Assembly (NCBI GenBank): GCA_023053575.1
Contig: JAKZAP010000020.1
Span: 16,053,998 to 16,117,997 of the forward strand
Length of the DNA: 64,000 nucleotides
Reading direction: 5' to 3'
Origin: Branchinecta lynchi
Taxonomy: Eukaryota; Arthropoda; Branchiopoda; Anostraca; Branchinectidae
The notes beneath the pieces were generated by a model. The model was given only the letters and a program-made list of their open reading frames with translations. It was not told where the DNA came from and made no database searches. Shown here piece after piece: positions 1-10,897 of the stretch. A program made the translations under genes and the position numbers. How positions within the stretch are numbered: the first letter of the stretch is position 1; each line of letters starts with the position of its first letter.

Positions 1-804
1 ACCAGTAGGCTAATTTTTGTTTTTTGTCCACGTTACACGAAACAGCAGTCACATAGTGAGTGATCAATTGCTGCTGAAAAATTACAGAATCTCCAAATGA
101 CACTAGGCGATGCCTATGTTGAAGAACCCGATGAAAAAGTTGTAGCCTGTGTAGTTGTATGATAATTCTACGAAAAAGTTGCATATATTGATATGTAATT
201 GTAAAGAATACTATCATTTAATGTGCCTCAGACTGGGCCAATCTTAAGCAGTAGTATCCAGTAGCATCCAGTCTTGCTAATAGTAGCATGCAGTAGAATG
301 CAGTAACACAATAGCCTTGAAGTAGAAGCATGTAGCAACATCAGTTAGTACTGCATGCTACTTTTTCGTACAAATTCATACTGCTATTTCGAGATAAAGT
401 TTTCGGGAAGCTGAAGAACTGAAGAAGAAGTAGGCGGCAATCACTTTTACCTCCAAATTGGATGATCAGCTCCATATGAATGCATTGGCCAGATTGCTAT
501 GCGCTTGTGCTAGACTCATGGTCAGGAAATCCCCAGAGTGTGATGGGTGGTAAAAACGTTCCTGTTCCATGCTTACTACACACAACTTTATAGTCAGAGA
601 TGGACTATCTCTTGTGACTAATATCTGTCAGGTGTAGTAATTTTGTGTGTGTTCTATACAATAACTCCCGCTGGCGGTAGCACGTTTTCGCTTGGAATTG
701 TAGTGCCTTGGCAATTTTATTTGCTGAAGATCTCCCATCTTTCTCTGGAGTCAGTAGATCTTTGAGTCTTTCACTTCAGAACAGGAATAAGAATAGGAAC
801 AGCC
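1..804. other. Sgt intron 1, left part
   Basis: No gene is seen here. The stretch should be intron of the minus-strand Sgt gene whose first coding exon lies at 3140-3367. Short CAGTAGCAT-like direct repeats occur at 250-330, and a perfect 13-bp inverted repeat (GTAGCATGCAGTA at 283-295 against 349-361) lies in the same patch. I looked on the minus strand for the TPR exons of Sgt and found none. Confidence 0.4.
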
Positions 805-1269
805 CAGAGATGGGCGAATCCGAATCCGATTCGAATCCAGGATTCGTCCTTTTGGCCGGATTCGAATCCGGATTCGAATATTCTGCTTCTCAGGCTGGAT
901 TTGGATTCGGACGGAGATTCCAAACCATCAATCTTACGAATTCACTCAAATTTCTATTCTGCATCCTTCCTGCTTCCGTTTTCCCCATTTTCACACAGTG
1001 GGCTTAGATAATCAAATTTGTTTGGTGTACACCACCAAACATGTTAAGTAATTTATCACATTATCCGATTACCTGAAATATCAGTGTTTTTTGACACCTC
1101 TGATTTTTAAACTATAACTTATGTACATGATTTGATTTTTGTTAAGGTCGGATTCGAATCCGGATTCGAATCCTCAGAATGAAATGGTGGATTCGGATTC
1201 GTACCTAGCCCTGGATTCGGATTCGGATTCAGATTCGAATCCTTTCATGACTGGATTCGCCCATCTCTG
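805..1269. mobile_element. hAT-type MITE, 465 bp
   Basis: The ends form a 17-bp perfect terminal inverted repeat (CAGAGATGGGCGAATCC). They are flanked by an 8-bp near-duplication, GAACAGCC at 797-804 and GACCAGCC at 1270-1277, as hAT elements make. The subterminal regions are packed with GATTCGAATCC palindromic units on both sides. There is no transposase frame, so this is a non-autonomous element. The open frames that cross it are produced by the ATTCG repeats and are not genes. Confidence 0.85.
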
Positions 1270-1289
1270 GACCAGCCCCTTGTTTGGTA

Positions 1290-1516
1290 GTCTCACAGAA
1301 TCGGCCTACATATATGACAGTACAAAACGGATACACCCAAAATACACCCTCGGAATTATGAATTTTAAATTGACATGTTTTTTAAATATGTTTGTTACTG
1401 GATTGTGTTTTAAAATTTTAAAATTGTAACATATATGTGATTATTTATGACTATGACGATCCACCGCCATTTTGTTGAAAGATATCATGGAAATAAACGA
1501 ATTTGAATTGAATTAG
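1290..1516 (+). repeat. Possible LINE 3' end
   Basis: A short A+T-rich stretch ends in AATAAA-like sequence and a GAATTGAATT tail at about 1490-1516. It resembles the 3' ends of decayed non-LTR elements elsewhere in the window (6780-7010, 41735-41985). No coding motif remains, so the call rests on tail structure only. Confidence 0.25.
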
Positions 1517-2036
1517 ATATGTCAGCAAGTTCACAATTTGGTTTGGTTGTTTTTTAAAGTTGTTTTTTCCACCAGTTCATTTTCCAGCTTGGGTGGAATT
1601 TTAAGACTTCTTCTGCATCTACTAGCTAGTTTTATTAATCTACCAGTGAGATAAATGAATTTGGACAGAAAATTCTTCTGGTTTGAAAGCAATCAACTTC
1701 TGGCAACCAGAGCCTTGTTTTTGTTGCAATAGAGCTGCCGCATCACTGCTGCAGCACTTCTTTGCTTTTGCATAATATGCATTTTTGGATTCACTTTTTT
1801 CTTGGTTGAAGCGGCAGCGCTGCAGCATCTTGCAGGGAAGCACGGATTTGGTCGGGGAGCAAGTCCGTGATTCTCAAGAAGAGCTGCTGTCTTCCTCGGA
1901 AGCGCTGCAGTGCAAAAACGGATGTAGAAACAATCAGTCCGGAATACGCCGAGAAGTGGACCTACAGCATGCAACAAAAACGAGGCTCAGTGGGCACCTT
2001 GTTCGGTGAAAGATAAAATTCTGTTAAACTTTTCAG

Positions 2037-2125
2037 GTTCAGGACCACCTATTGACAGAAGTGCACTTTATTTCATCCCGATGGATCTAGATGACTGCAT
2101 CCTAGAAAGTGAAAGGAATTGCAAG
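2037..2125 (+). other. Candidate exon of unknown gene
   Basis: A polypyrimidine-AG (CTTTTCAG) precedes an 89-bp stretch open in one frame that ends at AAG|GTACTT. The frame reads GPPIDRSALYFIPMDLDDC and continues to ERNCK, which looks protein-like. It sits in Sgt intron 1 on the opposite strand. No neighbouring exon with matching phase was found, so it may be a chance splice-like window or a fragment of a mobile element. Confidence 0.2.
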
Positions 2126-2665
2126 GTACTTAAAAGTTTATCTGCACAGGAGGGGTATCCAACCTCAGACAAGATTTGAGAGGAGTCTATCCTTCAGAAT
2201 AATCTAGCCTATCTGGCTTAAAAAGAACCAACAAATATGAAAAGTATATGGAACTGAAGCTAATTGAATGGCTTACAGATTGGGTAAATAAATATTGTTT
2301 CAATATTTCTAGTTAAACACATTTTTCTTTTCAAACAAGACCACATCTTTCTAACCTTAGCCCGAATTCCCGCCATTACTTACAAAATGATGAAAAGGTA
2401 GTTATCAAAGTCAATAGCCAGAAAATCCCTTTTCAAAGCAGCTTAAAAACAAAGAAAAGGATACAGAGTTTGAGTATCTTTGGACAAATGAGCATGACTG
2501 TTAAAAAAAAGTCATATTTTGCCTCTTGACTGTCAGGACAGCATGTACATTTTATTTTAACATTTTCGTGGCAACATTCGAGGTAGTCTAAGAACAAGGT
2601 CAGGTACCCCTCCTGTACACAGTCAAACTGAGAATTCAATTTTCTTGGCAAGTTTATATGCAGTA

Positions 2666-3057
2666 CGGTAGAGGTATGCTTATGTGAACGTCTGCTAACA
2701 GTGAACGATCGCTGAAGAAAAAACTAAAACCCAAACCAGGCATTTTTTCCTAAAAACACTAGTAATAATCACTCACTCTTTTGTCGCTTTTTGAATATTT
2801 TTGCTAATTCATCTACGAAAGTAACTAAGCTGACACCTGGTTTGCTTTTTATAATTTGAAAAGTTTGCTGTAAGGAACGCACCTTCAATGGAGAAGTTGG
2901 CGGTCCAAACGTCAGATGCCTTCCAAAGAGGAAGGACCTTTTAAATAAATTCAAAATCAAAGAAAGTTAATTGAATTTCTGCTTTTTTATATGCAAGTAA
3001 GAAAGCCAAGGTAGTGGAAAAAGTTAAAAAAGTGTTCACATAAGCATACCTCTACTG
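2666..3057. mobile_element. pogo/mariner-like MITE, TA target duplication
   Basis: Terminal inverted repeats of about 24 bp (CGGTAGAGGTATGCTTATG on the left; the right reverse complement begins CAGTAGAGGTATGC) are flanked on both sides by TA (2664-2665 and 3058-3059). TA duplication and a CAGTAGAGG start fit the Tc1/mariner-pogo group. The interior has no transposase. A further partial terminus, CAGTAGAGGTGTAG, follows at about 3100. The element lies only about 80 bp from the Sgt exon 1 splice donor. Confidence 0.75.
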
Positions 3058-3139
3058 TAATGGAATTCTTTCACTGTTTGGTGACATTCAAATAAACATA
3101 CAGTAGAGGTGTAGTCTATGGCCTAATGTTTACTCTTAC

Positions 3140-3367
3140 CATTTCGTCTTTTGTTGCATTATGGAAGATATCAAGCAGAGAAGAGGATACAGACATTGCT
3201 GCTTGGTCTGCAGAGAGCCCAAATGCACGTTCCAGGCACTGAATTGCAACCTCAAGACCCTCTTTACTATCTTCAGAAATCGTCGGCAATTGACACTGTT
3301 CAGCAAGAAACTGAACGATGGAGAAAGCTAGACGTTTAATAGATAGTTCCACTGGGACCCCTGACAT
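3140..3367 (-). CDS. Sgt: Sgt first coding exon (SGTA dimerisation domain)
   Basis: The 76 codons run from ATG (3367) to a splice donor, ATG|GTAAGA, at 3139-3138; the exon ends in phase 0. The product matches the N-terminal homodimerisation domain of SGTA/SGTB co-chaperones: KRLAFSIVQFLAEQ, then LEVAIQCLERAFGLS and a DIF..A segment. Known family role: the dimer domain binds the UBL domains of the BAG6/GET4-5 machinery, while downstream TPRs bind Hsp70/Hsp90 and a Q-rich tail binds hydrophobic tail-anchored clients in the cytosol. Only this exon lies in the window; the TPR and Q-rich exons must lie left of position 1. The start context (AAAATGT) is good. The neighbour, Lasp, starts 348 bp away on the other strand. 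Confidence 0.92.
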
Positions 3368-3715
3368 TTTCTGTCCTCGTTCTGATATAGATTTGAAATT
3401 CCCGGAAATGACTGAAAAGTAATCAAAACAATTGGTTTGTTGTCGTATTTATGGAGCTAGCCTAGAAAAAGCGTGCCATAGAAGTCTTTCAGGGCTCGGT
3501 TCAGTCCGTCCACCAGTTGACGTTATCGGTATTTCTTTCTGTGTTTGTTTTAATTTTTGTGTCCAACTGGTTTCCAGAAACTGGAAAAGACCTTCTTAAT
3601 TTAGCGGCTTCTTGGGCTACAGTTGTCAAGGTTATAGAATACCTGATTTGGTGAAGTGTTTTCAAACAGTGCGTGGGTTTGAAAATTGTGTTTTGCTTAA
3701 AAATTAAGCAGTAAA
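3368..3715. promoter_or_regulatory. Shared intergenic region between Sgt and Lasp
   Basis: The 348 bp between the two divergent start codons must hold both 5' UTRs and promoters, unless further 5' non-coding exons exist. A CAG precedes each ATG closely (…GGACAG-AAAATG for Sgt, …AAGCAG-TAAAATG for Lasp), so a spliced 5' UTR cannot be excluded for either gene. No TATA box or CpG-rich core is obvious. Confidence 0.5.
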
Positions 3716-3784
3716 ATGATGAAAAATTGTGGCAGATGTGAACGGCCAGTTTATCCAACAGAAGAGTTGAAATGTCTGGACAAG
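3716..3784 (+). CDS. Lasp: Lasp exon 1 (first half of LIM domain)
   Basis: The 69-bp exon starts ATGATG and ends GACAAG|GTAATA, phase 0. It encodes CGRCERPVYPTEELKCLDK, the first zinc-finger half of a LASP-type LIM domain (human LASP1 has the same CxxC, VYPTE and CLDK pattern). Either tandem Met could start; the second gives the length closest to vertebrate LASP1. Lasp binds actin filaments through its nebulin repeats and links them to SH3 partners at focal adhesions and muscle. Joining to exon 2 restores the LIM ligand set C4, C7, H25, C28, C31, C34, C52, H55 (numbered from the second Met). Confidence 0.95.
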
Positions 3785-4111
3785 GTAATAATTCTGGTTG
3801 TCACAAATAAATAAGGGTGAAAATTCGGTATTGTTTTTGTGACTTGCACTCGTTTCACAAGCCTTTTTTCTGATTTTCCAAGTAACCATGGAACTTCCAG
3901 TGACTGTGCATACATCAATAAATGGAAAAAAAAATGGCTTTCATTCGCTATACCAATACTTTGCCAAGCTCTGTTAGATCGTTCTTAAAGTTTGTTAGAA
4001 AAATGTGACTTACCGACAGCAGAAGGATTTTCCAGCCTGAGAATTCAAGAGACAAACTGATAACATTGAGTTTTGAACTGGAGAGGTATAGGACCCCAAT
4101 GGAAGTCTCGC

Positions 4112-4915
4112 TTATTTAAGGGCTTCATAGAACTGTTCAGCAGTGTTAACACTAACTTGTCCTCGCAAAGTCTTCAGCCAGACCTGGCGCTTTCCTTCGG
4201 CTCCAATACCATCCATGGGACCTTTACCGTGAGCTGTTCCTGAAAGAGTCTTCGTTCCACAACACCAATGATCTGATGTGTGCAAGTGCACCAATCGTGT
4301 AGTGATCCTTGTACTGACTGCCAGCAACTTCATTCCAGTGATGTGTAATGGTAGGCTGTAAATGATGTGCACAAAAATGGTCAACACAAAATCTTGGTAA
4401 AAGCTACAACAGAATTCTTGTCATGGATCCGCTTCCAAACATGCTGATTTTGCCACGTGGCAACCGGTGGCAACGTGGCATTTGCTGAACACTAGGTTAG
4501 GTCGTCACTTACGATTACATAGCTCAAGTATGCAAGGCCCCCTTTCAGGCCACTTTAGTAAATAACATGTGAAGATTGAAACAGAGGTACGGTACTAACC
4601 CAGTACCCACTGAAGATTTCATTTTGTTCCTTGATTGCATAGATCTCAGCAAAGTTGGACTGCAAGACAGTGTCAGCCCCTCATAGAGTTTCTTTGACTT
4701 TCCTGAGCTCATAGTGCTGTCGATGCGCTTTATGGAGATACATGGAGATTGTTTTGAGGTGCTCTTAGAGGCAATAAGAACTTCTTGAGCAGATCCAGTC
4801 CTTGTGCCTTTGTGCATCTCGCACTTTTATGTCTTGATGTTGACTTTATTGACTGTTCTGCATAGCTCACCTCAACTTCTTCGTCATACCTATTCTGGGC
4901 CAAAATGACAATCAA
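4112..4915 (-). pseudogene. Decayed transposon-type ORF with HGKGPxDGIG motif
   Basis: Minus-strand fragments in shifting frames read, in order, NFAEIYAIKEQNEI (about 4660-4600), SQYKDHYTIGALAHI (about 4300) and HGKGPMDGIGAEGKRQVW (about 4230-4170). The order and spacing match a protein family common in invertebrate genomes (DFAENY...QNEIQ, then SDG..QYKNR, then TSHGKGPxDGIGG). I believe this is a DDE-type transposase-like family but cannot name it with certainty. At least two frameshifts and internal stops separate the pieces, so it is dead. It lies in Lasp intron 1. Confidence 0.55.
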
Positions 4916-6779
4916 CAGTGTTCAAAAAGATGTGTGACCCCTGCTCTCCACAAACGTGGAAGACTCGTTTTGCGCATTCCACTTTCGGCAAAGTGTTGTC
5001 CGCTTTTCATAAGGGCAGAAAGTAATCAACATTGCCAAGGAAAGCTAATAAAATCAAACACAGTGCGGTAATTAATCTTTTTCTAACATAGAATTGAAGT
5101 AAATTGTGTTTTCTCTTCAAAACGTGACTTACCCTCGAATTCGAGGGTAACTCACACTTTTTGACCCTGTGGTAAATAACCTCGCACACGGAAACCGCTG
5201 GTCTTACTGAAAATTTGGTTGCATATTATAGATTGTGGATGGATGCATCAGAGCCGGACATGTTTGGACACGATTCTGGTTTGATTTGTGTTATGGGTGA
5301 AAACAATACGTGCTCAAAAGTGAATTACCTTCGCAGTAAAAAAGGGTAGCTTAAAATGAGTAGGCAAAAGCTTGTTTAATTAGATGGCGATTGTCGCAAG
5401 AACAACAATAAAGTCTTGTCTAATGATGGCAGTAATTTCAGATTTTTTTCTAAAGGAATGTTAAGAGATATCTCTCATATTGCCGGACCGGTTCGCGAGG
5501 GTATGTCATGTTAACAAAAAAAAATTGTTTAGAAAAAGCTCAATTACTTTTTCTTCTATTCTTTTAAAGCTGAACCGACTTCAGAATCAAACAGTTTGGA
5601 TTCTTACCTTTCTAATGATGTATTCATAAGTCCAAAATTGTAACTTTTAGAATTTTGTCCATGTGTCTGAAATACAGTATTTTCACCCATAACGCAAGTC
5701 AGTTTTTAGGGCTGTGACACGTTGTTGCAGCAGTTAACCTAGGTATCTCAAGTGCCTAATTCTAATTAATAGAGAGATTGCAGTCTTTTTACTCTCGCTT
5801 GCACATTTTTTTTTTTGGGGGGGGGGGTTCGGGTTGATCTTGCTGAGTGTCAGTGGGCTGACGGGTTCCTGTCTAGTGGTGAGTCCAAGGTGAGTCATGG
5901 AATTATCAATATTTATTTATTTAATTAGTTAGCCTAGACATCAAATAGATTTGTTCTATAATGTACTGGGGATTTGTCCATCCGCCTTGACCCTCTGCTC
6001 TATTTGTTATCATTTTACACAAAAGTGTAAATTAAAACCTTGAACCAAACGAAAATGGATAAAAAAAAGAGGAATTATTATTACAAACTATGGGACTTCT
6101 GACTTTGAGACTGAGTTATCCATGTTTGATAATTATTCTAAGCCCTTAAATAGCTGGAAACATTTTGCTGGCTTTTTTTTAAATTTTATAGCCTAATCAT
6201 GTCATAGCTTTATACTATTTATGGAGAAGTCTCATCAGAAATGAGAGCTTGGAGGCTTCAGACTTCCACTACAAAAATGAATCCTGCTTCCTATTCGTTG
6301 TTTTTTTAATGACAAGTCATAACCAACCAATAAGATTTGAGACTCTGTTTTTGGGTTCAGATTTTGAAGCCTTCAGGCTCTCACTTCCATGGAAACTCTT
6401 GCAAAAATGGAATTATCCAATCAGTGATTAGTCCAATTAACGTGGTTCAGAATGACAACCAAACATGGATAATTTGGTTTCAGTCAGAAGTCCTTTACCT
6501 CTCAATTTAAATTATTTTGTTATACTCCCCTTATAATGGTGTAGAAATATCTGTTTCTCGTCGATAGGATGCAATCTTTCTATTTCTGACACGGATAAGC
6601 TGTAACCTAGGACCCTATGATCTGGCATAGGCTAGCATATGCTAAATGCTGCCACACTTAACTCAGTAAAGTATTGTAGTGATGATTTGTGTGAGAAACT
6701 GAAAACAAGGTTCCATTCTCGAACTTACTCGTGTTTCATAAATCCAATATTGTAAATTCCAACTTTAGGCCTATTTACC
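4916..6779. other. Lasp intron 1, no gene seen
   Basis: A+T-rich intron sequence without coding signals. It includes a 22-bp perfect palindrome centred on GAATTC at 5129-5150, which is 32 bp long if one mismatched pair is allowed, and a T/G homopolymer junction at about 5810-5830. Confidence 0.4.
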
Positions 6780-7010
6780 AGTTTGGTAAGAAAAATTAAA
6801 AATGGTCAGCCAATTTCTCAGTCACAAATATAACTGTTGAACTTGATGAGCTACATAGAAAGCTGTTAGTAGCAGCATTCTTTCTGCATTGTGGTCTTGT
6901 CTGTTGTTTGAGGTGTAAATTTCTGTTCTAATTTTAATATAAGTTGTGTCCTTTTTTCTATATGTACTCAACTATCTTATAGAAGTGGGTAGGTAAAAAT
7001 ATTCAGTCTT
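6780..7010 (+). repeat. LINE 3'-end repeat, copy 1
   Basis: This segment matches 41735-41985 in the same orientation, sharing for example ATAACTGTT(G/A)AACTTGA, GTGTAAATTT and TATAGAAGTGGGTA. Both copies end near a short tail (TATTCAGTC / GATTAATTCATTC), the pattern of 5'-truncated non-LTR elements. No intact coding sequence remains. Confidence 0.55.
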
Positions 7011-7882
7011 TCATTTGGTGTATCCCTCCCAGTTGTCCATAAAATAGTAGAAATATCCCAGTAGAAATATCTAGGACACTTCGTCTTCTTTTCACAGTTT
7101 TGCTAGTTCAGAAAAATATATATGACTAACCAAAATTTGGAAAAGATCCTACTGTACTGTACTAAATTTGGTCTCTGTGTGCCCTATTTGCTCCAAAAAT
7201 AGCTGTATAAACAAAGATGGTCACATTACTAGTTCACAAAAATTACTTGTCCGCTAATTTGACAGGGATACTGAAATCCCTCTGTTGTTGACACTATCAG
7301 AAACTTTACTGCACTGGATGAGAATTGAACAAGAAGAAGAAAAATAAAGTGAAATGTTTATGACAGAAGAGTGATGTTAAGACATATCCTTAGCATCAAT
7401 ATTTGGGTCTAAGGTATATCTGTGTCCAGCACTTGCAAAACAAAAATGACGAAAACAACAAGTGATCCTGTAGCTTGGATTGAGTGGGAAAGAGAAGTGA
7501 TTTGAGGAAGTTAATTCATGAGAAATGTTTACACCTCTGGGTCACCTACATTGAACTTGCATGTGATAATGAGATGTCTTGAGGTCTGATTGGGAAATAT
7601 ATGGGTGGCTACCTTCGGACTACCTCCTAACAGGAACCAAATAGAAAGAAAACTGTTTATCCAGTGGAGGAGTTAGAAGTTAAAATAATAACACAAAAAC
7701 AGCTAATTATTTGTCAGGGTCTGTTCATTTCAGCAAACATGACTTCAGTTCTTTGTATGACTCAGCTAAGCACAGATACCTAGGCACGTGCACAGGCTTA
7801 GCCAGGCATCCGAGTTGTAGAGCCTAGAGCCTGGCCCAAAACCTGTGTCAAGGTATGGGTGTGAATGGTGGTGCCAGGCATG

Positions 7883-8102
7883 TGCCTAGGGATCTGTGCT
7901 AGTTATGGGACTTAAGGACTGAATACCATCACACTTATGAAAAATCAATGAGTGTGTGAGAGGTTGTGCTAAATATTTCATGCATGTTTCTGCCTAGGGA
8001 TCTGTGCTAGTTAATGGGACTTAAGCTTAGTGAATACAATCAGACTTATACAAAATCAATGAGTGTGTGAGAAGTTGTGAGAAAATATTTCATGCATGTT
8101 TC
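7883..8102 (+). repeat. Tandem duplication, about 110 bp x2
   Basis: 7883-7990 and 7991-8102 are two head-to-tail copies, each starting TGCCTAGGGATCTGTGCTAG and ending with CATGCATGTTTC, about 85-90% alike. It lies in Lasp intron 1 with no coding potential. Confidence 0.8.
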
Positions 8103-8162
8103 TGTTGTTTAGGGATAGTGCGGACTATTCGTGGGATTTTTCAGAAAGAATGTGTTTAGAAA

Positions 8163-8606
8163 CACTAGCGTATATTAGGGGGGGGGGGGGCGACAGGGCG
8201 ATCGCCCCCCCCCCAGAAATTCTTGAGAAAAGGGTTTTTAATTCGAAAAACGTGTGAGAAATACGGGCGACAGGGGCGATGTTCATCCGAAATTCTCGGA
8301 AAAAGAGTTTTTCTACGGGAAAAACGTACGCGAAAATACAAATTGAGAAGCTAAATCAAAATTATTTACAGTAGCCTATGGTTCAGCAATTGATCTCAGA
8401 AACAGTTTTTGAGTCGTCGTGTGCATGATTACAAGATTAAAAGGTGTTTTTTGCACCTACAGGTATTTTTAGTGTTAAAAACGGTCAAAATATGCAAAAA
8501 ACGCCGAAAAATTTTCGGGCTTCTGGCCGATAAGGGGGTGGCCTTCGGCCGCAGATTTTCACTGAGCTGTCGCCCCTCCCGAAAATAATCGGAATGTACG
8601 CTACTG
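8163..8606. mobile_element. hAT-type MITE, 444 bp
   Basis: The terminal inverted repeat is CACTAGCGTATATT on the left and, reverse complemented, CAGTAGCGTACATT on the right. Flanks are TTTAGAAA (8155-8162) and TTTGGAAA (8607-8614), an 8-bp target duplication with one mismatch. G-runs lie just inside both ends. No transposase is present. It ends 204 bp before Lasp exon 2. Confidence 0.85.
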
Positions 8607-8810
8607 TTTGGAAAGGTAACCATTCCTAGTGATGTGATTGTTTCTCCCCATTTTTTTTGCTCTCAGTCTCTTTCCTGATGTTTGTGTTCTGTTTTTGTTT
8701 TGTGTTTTCTGTTTTTGTTCTGGTTTGTGTTTCTGTTTGTGCTTTTTGTTATCTGCGGGAGAAATCCAGAGGTTGAAAGTGTGTCTTTTTGAGAAATTCT
8801 TGTTTTTCAG

Positions 8811-8905
8811 ACATGGCACAGGACCTGCTTCAAGTGTCAAAGCTGCAATATGACTCTAAACATGAAGACATATAAGGGTTTCGACAAACTGCCATATTGT
8901 GAAGC
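8811..8905 (+). CDS. Lasp: Lasp exon 2 (second half of LIM domain)
   Basis: The acceptor TTTTTCAG precedes 95 bp encoding [19 protein letters not shown] and on to LPYCEA, ending GAAGC|GTAAGT in phase 2. It supplies H25, C28, C31, C34 and C52 of the LIM zinc sites; the last ligand, H55, comes from exon 3. WH.(T/A)CF.C..C.MTLNMK.YKG is the diagnostic LASP/nebulette LIM signature. The phases of exons 1 to 3 agree. Confidence 0.96.
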
Positions 8906-9297
8906 GTAAGTGTCGCAGAATGAGATTTCACCATTGTGCAAGCCTGTTATTAATTATCACGGAAAAACTTGCATGAAATTTACGATTGTACTTTTCAGTG
9001 ATAAAGGATCACTCGTTGGGCATCGAAAGACTACTTAGCTTTTCGGCTAGATGATAGCTCTTATTGTGGAGCCATTAGACTATTTATAGGCTAAAGATCT
9101 ATTTCTTTTCATAGTTCGTATTTGATTTCTTTCAGAGTATTGTAGGCTACATAGTGCAGTTTTGAACATTTAAAGGTCTTTAACGGAGGTCATAATTATT
9201 CATGTCTAGGACTTTAGACCATGCCTGATTTGAGTATTAAATTGTTTAAAATCTAGTCTAGCCCACTGGTAGCTATAGCTTTTGATTCTCCTTTTAG

Positions 9298-9382
9298 TCA
9301 TATCCCAAAAGCCAAAGCTACAACCGTTTCCGAAACACCAGAGTACAGAAGAATAGCTGAAAACACCAAGCTACAGTCACAG
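9298..9382 (+). CDS. Lasp: Lasp exon 3 (end of LIM, start of nebulin repeat 1)
   Basis: After CTCCTTTTAG, 85 bp complete the split Ala codon and encode HIPKAKATTVSETPEYRRIA then ENTKLQSQ, ending CAG|GTGAGT in phase 0. The first His is the last LIM zinc ligand. The V(S/A)(E/D)TPE..R segment is the linker that opens the first nebulin repeat in LASP proteins. Confidence 0.95.
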
Positions 9383-10073
9383 GTGAGTTTGTCCTTCTTT
9401 TTTATTTTTTTACGTTGAAAAACTTTGTTGCTGATTAGTTCAACTGTACTTACGTGCATTGGTATTGCTTACCAGTATGTTATAGTCAAAGGGGAGACAC
9501 CAGCAATATTTTTAGTTACTTATCTTTAACAATATTGAACAATCTGATTCAAGAAACTAATGCTCCCATTTATCCACACTAGGGAGCTTGCGCGATATGT
9601 AAACTAAGAGACAGTTTGTCTATAACATTTTCAGCGTTTGACTCAACCCTTTGGTGCCTGAATATACTATATATATACCCATATACTCATCGCGTTTCCA
9701 TTGGTCAGTCCGTATATCTGTCTGTCTGTCCGCTGTTAAGGTAGTTTTTTCTGTTGTTTTTTTAGTGAAAGAGAGTTTATTGAACAAACAGTACTATATA
9801 AGGACCGCCCAAGAAAGCACTGGCCTGTCCTAGGGGGCGACCGTTTCACAAGTAGGGCAAATGCAGGGGATGGGTGCAGGGGTAAAAACTTCGCGGGTGA
9901 GACATACATCGAGCCGCGGCCATTTTTTACGGAAGAGCCATTCGACCTCGGCAGCGCCAACCTTAGCTATCACCACAAAATAAAAGGCCAAGCAGGTATG
10001 TAAAACTGTAGCCTATCTGTAAAAACGGATAAATGATCAAAACGGATATATCTGAAAACGGATAATTCAGTTA

Positions 10074-10455
10074 CCCTAAGTTCACACAGACGTTCACACT
10101 GAGGCGATATCGGCCATCGCCGAGATTTTCGTCGCCAAAATCGGCGATTTCTGTTGCTTCGGCAGGCGATTTTCAGCGTTCTCAACTTTAATCGAGTGAC
10201 AGTACGATTTTATGCACGCAACAGCTACATGGACGACCCTTTTGATGATTCACTTTTAGAAAAACTAATTATTGCTGTTCATTTCTATCCCATTTTGTAT
10301 GAAAAGCGAGAAAAGGGATTTTTTTTTCAAATTTGTTGCGTTAAATTCTGTTGCCGACGAAAATTCAGCGTGAACATCCAGGCGATACAAATCTTCTGTC
10401 GCTGCGATTGAAAAATCTCGTTCATCGCCGCGATTTGCTCTGTGTGAACCTAGGG
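10074..10455. mobile_element. Harbinger-like MITE, copy 1
   Basis: The 382-bp element has CCCTA..TTCACAC-type inverted ends and TTA on both sides (10071-10073, 10456-10458), the TWA duplication expected of PIF/Harbinger. The interior is rich in GGCGAT/ATCGCC units. It matches 45602-45975 in the same orientation. There is no transposase. Confidence 0.8.
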
Positions 10456-10570
10456 TTAGGGTATTCTTCAGCGATATTTCGGTCCTTCTTATCAAGTGTC
10501 TTCTTCAGACACTAGTTGGAAGAAACGAAACGTGCAAACAATTCTTAATTCTATTAGAAAATGACATTGT

Positions 10571-10865
10571 GAGCGTGTTCCAACCTTCTAACAATAGTGA
10601 CTATTAGTTACTATTTCCGTTCCATCCTCATGAAAAGTTACTACGCTGACCCTTCCAACCTTCTCGAAATAGTAACAATTTGCTTACCATGCTCGGGAGC
10701 GTAGTAAGCGTGGTAACTACGGATCTCTGTAACGTGATTGGCTGGGTTACCCCGTGAAGAGATATTTTGACGAAAATGGAAAAATGTGTTCCACCCTTGA
10801 CGCCAAAAAAACACAATTCGTGACGTCATGCGTAGTAAATACGGTAAGCAGCGTGGAACACGCTC
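10571..10865 (-). mobile_element. GAGCGTGTTCC MITE, copy 1
   Basis: The termini GAGCGTGTTCC...GGAACACGCTC are flanked by TGT on each side, a 3-bp duplication. It is inverted relative to the copies at 19588-19883 (flank TTA) and 24943-25179 (flank ACA). The interior is built of TAGTAACTA units. Three different 3-bp duplications argue for a 3-bp target duplication with no fixed target. The superfamily is not assigned. It ends only 32 bp before the Lasp exon 4 acceptor boundary. Confidence 0.85.
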
Positions 10866-10897
10866 TGTATTCGATGAATCAGAATATGTATCTCTAG

